DNA of 64,000 nt, taken from NCBI GenBank assembly GCA_017557625.1, contig JAFYYG010000026.1:1-64000 (forward strand), written 5' to 3'. Origin of the DNA: Muribaculaceae bacterium (GTDB lineage Bacteria; Bacteroidota; Bacteroidia; Bacteroidales; Muribaculaceae). The position numbers and the translations under genes are program-made. Below, one piece after another: positions 59,271 to 64,000 of this stretch. Below the pieces are notes generated by a model, which was not told the DNA's origin, did not search any database, and saw only the letters and a list, made by a program, of their open reading frames with translations. How positions within the stretch are numbered: the first letter of the stretch is position 1; the number at the start of each line of letters is the position of its first letter.

Positions 59271-60173
59271 CTAATCAATTGTCTCTTTGAACTTTTTGCG
59301 TCGGAAGACGAAATTTCGGCCCAGGTATTTCTCGCGCACAACGGGATTGACGGCTAGTTCCTCGCTGGTGCCCTGGAAAAGGATTTTCCCTTCGAAGAGC
59401 AGATAGGCGCGGTCGGTGATGCTTAGAGTCTCGGGAGCGTTGTGGTCGGTGATGAGGATGCCTATGTTCTTGTGCTTAAGACTATATACGATGCTTTGAA
59501 TGTCTTCTACGGCGATAGGGTCCACACCGGCAAACGGCTCATCAAGCATGATGAATCGCGGATTAATGGCGAGGCATCGGGCAATCTCGGTGCGTCGTCG
59601 CTCACCACCACTGAGTCGGTCGCCCAAGTTCTTGCGCACTTTCTCTAAATGAAACTCTGAGATTAGCTCTTCAAGCTTGTTGCGCTGATACTCGGCACTG
59701 GTGTTTGTCATCTCCAGCACAGTGCGTATGTTGTTCTCCACGGTGAGTTTACGGAACACCGACGCTTCCTGCGGCAAGTAGCCGATACCTAACTGCGCGC
59801 GGCGATAAACGGGCAGCTTGGTGATTTCAACATTATTTATATATACTCGACCTTCGTTTGGCGTGACCAGTCCCGTTGTCATGTAGAAAGTGGTGGTCTT
59901 GCCGGCACCGTTAGGCCCCAGCAGTCCTACAATCTCGCCCTGACGCACGTTGATGGAGACATGGTTGGCGACGGTGCGCTGGCGGTATTTCTTCACCAGG
60001 TTGTCGGTTTGTAGCACCAACTTACCCTCATCACCGCATTGCTTGAGCATAGCGGTCACCTTGTCGTTGACTTCGGTGATTTTCTCCTCGCTGGTGAAAT
60101 CATCGCCTATCGCCACCGGCACTTGCTGGGTGTCGTCTTTCTTTTTCTTGTCGCGGTTATTGAAAAGTTTCAT
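59271..60173 (-). CDS. lptB: LPS export ABC transporter ATP-binding protein LptB
   Basis: A 300-aa ATPase. After an N-terminal extension of about 55 residues, rich in charge and absent from E. coli LptB, comes the core: Walker A GPNGAGKTTTFYMTTGL, signature LSGGERRRTEIARCLA, Walker B RFIMLDEPFAGVDPIAVEDI and the H-loop DHNAPETL. It powers lipopolysaccharide transport to the outer membrane. It is 28 bp downstream of udk on the same strand; lptF, lptG and lptC are not in the window. Confidence 0.92.
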   Translation of the reverse strand: MKLFNNRDKKKKDDTQQVPVAIGDDFTSEEKITEVNDKVTAMLKQCGDEGKLVLQTDNLVKKYRQRTVANHVSINVRQGEIVGLLGPNGAGKTTTFYMTTGLVTPNEGRVYINNVEITKLPVYRRAQLGIGYLPQEASVFRKLTVENNIRTVLEMTNTSAEYQRNKLEELISEFHLEKVRKNLGDRLSGGERRRTEIARCLAINPRFIMLDEPFAGVDPIAVEDIQSIVYSLKHKNIGILITDHNAPETLSITDRAYLLFEGKILFQGTSEELAVNPVVREKYLGRNFVFRRKKFKETID

Positions 60174-60201
60174 AAGTGGTTTTGTGACGAAAATAGTTCG
60201 G

Positions 60202-60819
60202 TCACTTCTTCAGGTAGAGGCGAGACTTGATGTAGTCGGTGAGCAAGTTGATGGCAACTTCGTTGTGTCCTCCCTCGGGGACGATGATGTCGACAAATCG
60301 CTTGCAAGGCTCGATGTGCATCAAGTGCATGGGTTTGAGCACGCGCTGGTAGCGGTCAATCACCTCTTGCGCTGTGCGTCCGCGCTCGATGCAGTCGCGC
60401 GAGATTACGCGGATGAGGCGGTCATCGCCGTCGGCATCGACAAACACCTTGATGTCCATCATCTTGCGCAAGCGTGGGTCACTCATAACCAAGATACCTT
60501 CAATGAGCACTACATCGTGAGGATCCATGTGCACCGTCTCTTTTTGACGTGTGCAGGTGAGGTAGCTGTAGGTGGGCATTTCTATTGACTCGCCCTTCTT
60601 TAGCATCTTCAGGTGCTCGAGCAGCAGATTCCAGTCGAAAGCTGCCGGTTCGTCGAAGTTGATTTTCTGACGGTCTTCAATTGGGATGTGACTCGAATCC
60701 TTGTAATAGGAATCCTGAGAGATTATGCCAACTTCACCTTTTGGAAGGCGTTCCATGATTTTGCGTACTACGGTGGTTTTTCCCGACCCTGTTCCGCCTG
60801 CGATACCAATGATAAACAT
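60202..60819 (-). CDS. udk: Uridine kinase
   Basis: A 205-aa pyrimidine salvage kinase that makes UMP and CMP from nucleosides. Motifs are the P-loop GIAGGTGSGKTTVVRKI, SQDSYYKDSSHIP, FDEPAAFDW and the PTYSYLTCTRQ region. Length and order match the family. A -7 box TATCTTTG at 60936-60929 on the minus strand, about 110 bp upstream, probably drives udk-lptB. Confidence 0.95.
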   Translation of the reverse strand: MFIIGIAGGTGSGKTTVVRKIMERLPKGEVGIISQDSYYKDSSHIPIEDRQKINFDEPAAFDWNLLLEHLKMLKKGESIEMPTYSYLTCTRQKETVHMDPHDVVLIEGILVMSDPRLRKMMDIKVFVDADGDDRLIRVISRDCIERGRTAQEVIDRYQRVLKPMHLMHIEPCKRFVDIIVPEGGHNEVAINLLTDYIKSRLYLKK

Positions 60820-60990
60820 AGCTTTTAAGTATTTAGTTTAGTGATAATCAGCATTTCACGATTTTGCCACATTGGTGCAGCTGAAGATTGAGTAATCACA
60901 CATCCATGCACCAATGTTTAAAATCTCACAAAGATACACCATTTTGACTAGAATTTCAACACTTGAGGGAAAAATATTATAAAAATTTCT

Positions 60991-61146
60991 CTATTGTTGG
61001 CTTTCTTGGTTATCCTTTTTCTGTTGCGCCATTTTTTTGCGGTAGGCTTCTAAGTAAAGGTGCTGGCGGTGACGACGGGCGGCTTCTTTGCGGGCCTTCC
61101 GCTTCAGGAAGTCGTTATGGTGGTTTTCTAAGTAGTTGTCGGCCAT
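60991..61146 (-). CDS. 51-aa basic protein next to recR
   Basis: A short gene. From the ATG at 61146 it encodes 51 residues, starting MADNYLENHHNDFLKRKARK and ending in a Lys/Gln-rich tail. It is helical and very basic with no signal peptide. Small proteins that start with A-D-x-Y-L-E and lie near recR are, as I recall, common in Bacteroidales and often mislabelled. The gap to recR (61147-61233) is filled by a heptad array. The function is unknown; a nucleic-acid or ribosome-associated role is only a guess. Confidence 0.6.
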   Translation of the reverse strand: MADNYLENHHNDFLKRKARKEAARRHRQHLYLEAYRKKMAQQKKDNQESQQ

Positions 61147-61153
61147 AATTTAT

Positions 61154-61237
61154 TAATTCATAATGCACAATTCATAATGCACAATTGAAATCTCCGATTT
61201 CCAATCCCCGATCTTCGATCCCCGATCCCCGATTCAC
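61154..61237 (+). repeat. Twelve-unit heptad array at the recR stop codon
   Basis: Twelve in-phase units change type from TAATTCA, TAATGCA, CAATTCA through AATCTCC, GATTTCC to GATCCCC, GATCCCC, GATTCAC. The recR stop codon (minus strand) lies inside the last unit, as the coaW stop lies inside an identical GATTCAC unit at 52196. Confidence 0.92.
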
Positions 61238-61863
61238 TCTTTAGAGAACGAGTCGCTGAAGAGTGTGCGGTTGAGGATTGAGCGGCCGAGGGTTAGTTCG
61301 TCGGTATATTCAATCTCGTTGCCCACGCTCACGCCTCGTGCGAGGATGGTGATTTTTACGTCGGGGTAGGGCGCCAGTTTGCGGTAGATGTAGAAGTTTG
61401 TGGTGTCACCTTCCATCGTTGCGCTGAGGGCGAGGATTACCTCTCGGACCTCTCCGCTTCTCACTCGCTCGGCAAGGCTCTCAATCTCAATGTCTTGTGG
61501 TCCTATGCCGTCCATGGGCGAGATAAGTCCACCCAGCACATGATAAAGTCCGTGATGCTGACCAGTGTTCTCGATGCTCATCACGTCTTTCACGTTCTCG
61601 ACCACGCACACGGTGCTGCGGTCGCGTTTTGGGTTGGCGCAGATGGGGCATGTCTCGGTCTCGCTGATGTTATGGCACACCCGGCAGTAGCGTATCTCCT
61701 TGCGCAGCTTGATGATGCTCTCGCCAAAACGTGTGGCGCTGTCCTCAGGTTGCTTGAGCAGGTATAGCACGAGCCTCAGGGCCGTCTTTCGCCCTATGCC
61801 TGGCAGTTGCGCAAACTCACTGACGGCATTTTCCAGAAGTCTTGAAGCAAATTCTTGTTCCAT
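61234..61863 (-). CDS. recR: Recombination protein RecR
   Basis: A 209-aa recombination mediator. Signatures are the N-terminal [17 protein letters not shown] (helix-hairpin-helix), the zinc finger [16 protein letters not shown] (C-x2-C...C-x2-C), and the Toprim domain with [14 protein letters not shown] and [13 protein letters not shown]. RecR works with RecO and RecF to load RecA at gaps. The -7 box is only 4 bp before the start codon. Confidence 0.95.
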   Translation of the reverse strand: MEQEFASRLLENAVSEFAQLPGIGRKTALRLVLYLLKQPEDSATRFGESIIKLRKEIRYCRVCHNISETETCPICANPKRDRSTVCVVENVKDVMSIENTGQHHGLYHVLGGLISPMDGIGPQDIEIESLAERVRSGEVREVILALSATMEGDTTNFYIYRKLAPYPDVKITILARGVSVGNEIEYTDELTLGRSILNRTLFSDSFSKE

Positions 61864-61867
61864 AGTG

Positions 61868-61914
61868 CAAAGGTAATAAATAGTTTTCAGTTGTCAGTTA
61901 TCAGTTGTCAGTTT
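61868..61914 (-). promoter_or_regulatory. recR promoter region with heptad array
   Basis: The -7 box TACCTTTG (minus strand, 61875-61868) lies 4 bp before the recR ATG. Directly upstream (61880-61914) are five in-phase heptads (ATAGTTT, TCAGTTG, TCAGTTA, TCAGTTG, TCAGTTT as read on the plus strand). On the minus strand this is the same CTGAAAA/CTGATAA type that precedes the mlaE -7 box. Confidence 0.7.
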
Positions 61915-61966
61915 TTTGCTCATAAGGTTCAACCTAGATTCGTCCCTAAACTCAAAAAACGATAAG

Positions 61967-62000
61967 AAAAGGCAAACCGCCGTGAACGATTTGCCTTTTT
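61967..62000. terminator. Bidirectional terminator
   Basis: AAAAGGCAAA (61967-61976) pairs with TTTGCCTTTT (61990-61999) around a 13-nt loop. Both strands have T-rich flanks. It lies after the porin gene stop and before the recR promoter. Confidence 0.8.
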
Positions 62001-62036
62001 GATTCCCACAAAAGTGGGTGATTGTGTGCGTGTTTC

Positions 62037-63377
62037 TTAGAAGGTGAACTGCACGCGTGCCTGGCCAACGTGGAAGTTCTTGTCGTAGGGCAAGAAGTCC
62101 TTCTGGAGCTTGTGGTAGGTGTAGTCAAACATCATTTGAACATACTTGTTGAAGGAGTAGTTAATACCGAATGTGAAAGAGTTCACTTTACCACCACCCA
62201 CACTGCTGCTGGCGTATGGCCAGTCCTCCATGTAGCCGTTGGGATAGTACTGGTTGCGGCCTACTGCATAGTACTCGCCGTCGTTCACGTCGTTGAGGTT
62301 AGTGTAGTTATAGCGTGCCACAATTTCAAGAGCCTTGCCACTTAGACCACCCAATAGACCCTCGCTGAGGTTGTACTTGTATGGGTTGCCAAAGATAAGG
62401 AAACCTGCCTCTACATATCCGCCGTGGAAGCTGTCGCTGCGCAGTGGGTTGGCAGCAAGCCACCAGTCATAAGAACCCCAAGTGTCGATGTTGTTGTTGC
62501 TAGCCTCCCACAGGGTGTTGCTGTCGCGTTTCTTGTTGGTGTGCTTGTACATGTACTCGCCACGCAGGAAGAAGCGGTTGTTGTGGTAGAGCAACTCAGC
62601 ACCAAGGTCAACACTGTTGTCAATCCAGGGAAGTTCGCAAGAAACGAACTGGTCATCCTCGTCAACATAGGTCTCAAGGCTTTGGCCCAGATAGAGGGTC
62701 TTTTTAAGAACGTTGTTGGTGGTCACGCCACCGCCAAAGCGCTCATAGCGTGCGTTAAAACCAATGTGGAGGGTCTGGTTGTCGTCGATGATTGGGCGAA
62801 CCAAGTAGCGACCGGCGACTGTGATGCCGTTGAAGCCCGACTCGATCTTGTTGTAGGCATTCTCGGTGAATACACCTTGATAAGCCATAAATTTCTCGCT
62901 GTTGTACTTATAGCTGATACCTAGCTCACGGCCTTCACCTAGAGCGTTGGAGCTTCCAGGACGAGAAATGAAGTGGTAACTACCTAGTGAGGTGTTGCGC
63001 GCCATTGTTCCGGCTGGATCGTTGTAGTAACCTACCTTGATTGAATGGGCGTCGCCATTCTCGGCATGTTTGGTGTACTGCAGGAAGATGTTCTTCTGAG
63101 CGAATTTTCCCTTGCCAAAGCCAAAGTCGGCATAGAAATACCAGTCTTTGTAGCTCATTGATGTGCGGATGCGTGCATCGGTGATGGCTGCACCGCTCTG
63201 CAATGGAGTGAAGTCGGAGTTGTAGTAAGCCGCATCGGCCATCATGCGCGCACCGATTGTGAAGTGCACGTCCTTCTCGTTGTTGTCAACCTTTAATGTT
63301 GGATCAGTGTCGAAATCCTGTGCGTTGGCAGCGAACGCAAAAATCGCCAAAGCAAAGATTAAAAAATATTTTTTCAT
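62037..63377 (-). CDS. Outer-membrane porin (OprO/OprP-like)
   Basis: A 446-aa exported barrel protein. The signal peptide MKKYFLIFALAIFAFAANAQ is followed by many amphipathic strands (FTIGARMMADAAYYN, YFYADFGFGKGKFAQKNIFLQYT, GRELGISYKY) and a C-terminal Phe (RVQFTF) as needed for outer-membrane insertion. The layout is that of the phosphate-selective porin O/P family. It starts 74 bp after the end of the glycerophosphodiesterase gene, so the pair may take up and break down phospholipid head-groups or phosphate. Confidence 0.8.
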   Translation of the reverse strand: MKKYFLIFALAIFAFAANAQDFDTDPTLKVDNNEKDVHFTIGARMMADAAYYNSDFTPLQSGAAITDARIRTSMSYKDWYFYADFGFGKGKFAQKNIFLQYTKHAENGDAHSIKVGYYNDPAGTMARNTSLGSYHFISRPGSSNALGEGRELGISYKYNSEKFMAYQGVFTENAYNKIESGFNGITVAGRYLVRPIIDDNQTLHIGFNARYERFGGGVTTNNVLKKTLYLGQSLETYVDEDDQFVSCELPWIDNSVDLGAELLYHNNRFFLRGEYMYKHTNKKRDSNTLWEASNNNIDTWGSYDWWLAANPLRSDSFHGGYVEAGFLIFGNPYKYNLSEGLLGGLSGKALEIVARYNYTNLNDVNDGEYYAVGRNQYYPNGYMEDWPYASSSVGGGKVNSFTFGINYSFNKYVQMMFDYTYHKLQKDFLPYDKNFHVGQARVQFTF

Positions 63378-63450
63378 ACCAATATATTTTCTTAAATGAT
63401 TACTAAATAAACTCTTTAAATGCTTTATTCAACTGTATTTGACGATTTTA

Positions 63451-64000
63451 TCAATATCCCAGACGAACAAGGGTTGCCTCAACATCGGGAACAACAGAAG
63501 GCGCTTGAGAGTTGTCATACTTCTGACCAGGATGGAACGGGTTTGGAAGGTTGGCATTGCAACGGAAACCGTTCTCAATCATATAGCGCAGCGAGATCTC
63601 CGAGCGGTTGGTGAAGAATCCGTCCATGTAAACGGGCACGCTCTTGCTACCGGTGAAGTTGGTATAGGCGGTGGCGGGCACTGTGAGTTGCAGCACGTCG
63701 TCAAACATGGTGGTGTTGCCCTGTCCGTAGTAGTCGGTGTAGTAACCCATGTATTTCGACATTTGAGCGTAAGAGTCGAATGAGTATGGGTGGTTATACA
63801 TGCCCGACTTGCGAATCATGTAGGCCTGCCAGGGTTGGTTCATTTCAGGATAGTTGTTAGGAGCACCACTGATGGCTGGGCCAATGATGTGTGCGCCGTA
63901 ATCCTGTCCATAGCGGATGAAGTCGGCATAACCTGTTGGGGTGTCATAAGCGATGTCGGTTGCGTAGGGGGGATCGCTGATCCAAAGAAGGAAGCACATG
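63451..64000 (-). CDS. Glycerophosphodiester phosphodiesterase-like protein, C-terminal part
   Basis: The gene runs off the window at base 64000; 182 or more codons are visible. The sequence GAHIIGPAISGAPNNYPEMN followed by MIRKSGMYNHPYSFDS resembles the late part of GlpQ-type phosphodiesterases. The ending YMDGFFTNRSEISLRYM also fits, since the family's usual ending contains D-G-x-F-T-x-x. The N-terminal catalytic residues are outside the window, so the call is tentative. It precedes a porin on the same strand. Confidence 0.6.
   Translation of the reverse strand, partial: MCFLLWISDPPYATDIAYDTPTGYADFIRYGQDYGAHIIGPAISGAPNNYPEMNQPWQAYMIRKSGMYNHPYSFDSYAQMSKYMGYYTDYYGQGNTTMFDDVLQLTVPATAYTNFTGSKSVPVYMDGFFTNRSEISLRYMIENGFRCNANLPNPFHPGQKYDNSQAPSVVPDVEATLVRLGY

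Overview
The window reads as chromosome of a gut-type Bacteroidales bacterium, most likely Muribaculaceae or a Prevotella-like relative. The signs are promoters of the Bacteroidota form (TTTG about 20 bp before TAnnTTTG), no Shine-Dalgarno sequences, the order DUF6242 - DUF6089 - uppS - bamA - ompH - ompH, the order parA - parB - DUF5683 - LysM transglycosylase, and several Bacteroidota-only secreted families. I saw no rRNA, tRNA, CRISPR array, phage or insertion-sequence transposase.

Layout. 1-17.1 kb is a surface-protein region on both strands: a broken secreted gene at the edge, a peptidoglycan amidase with dockerin and type IX sorting tail, a TolB-like propeller, an AraC regulator, and three giant BspA-like proteins (1198, 1103 and 1159 aa). 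The giants have separate promoters, near-identical C-terminal dockerins and shuffled DUF285 modules. 17.1-26.3 kb holds a DUF2284 protein, ribD and the envelope operon ending in bamA and two Skp/OmpH chaperones. 26.4-35.1 kb is mostly minus strand: transglycosylase, DUF5683, parB, parA, an ABC transporter pair, a DMT-type protein and a DUF4251 protein. 35.2-48.7 kb is plus strand: CPBP protease, glycerophosphodiesterase, mlaE/mlaF, two paralogous small secreted proteins, two tandem deoxynucleoside kinases, an ScpB-like crotonase, an HD hydrolase, PBP4, rsmI and glycerate kinase. 48.7-52.2 kb holds three small lipoproteins with a radical SAM/SPASM enzyme, then an esterase gene bracketed by long inverted repeats. 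52.2-64 kb holds coaW, two zinc-ribbon/ExbD-like fusions, GNAT, HD and DUF3307 genes, yqgE, an aspartokinase domain alone, a secreted T9SS-like protein, lptB, udk, a 51-aa gene, recR, a porin and the end of a glycerophosphodiesterase.

Three things stand out. First, about 15 intergenic spots carry degenerate tandem arrays with a strict 7-bp period. They usually start at a stop codon, end next to a start codon or -7 box, and often sit beside small hairpins with a CCGNNGG core. One pair forms a 54-bp inverted repeat (52/54 identical) around the esterase gene. Second, an operon pairs a radical SAM/SPASM enzyme with three lipoproteins, two of which carry repeated VYGPP motifs. Third, two adjacent genes fuse a cytoplasmic zinc ribbon and one membrane helix to ExbD-like periplasmic domains, without the essential membrane Asp and with no ExbB/TolQ partner nearby.

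All family assignments come from reading motifs by eye. No database search was possible.
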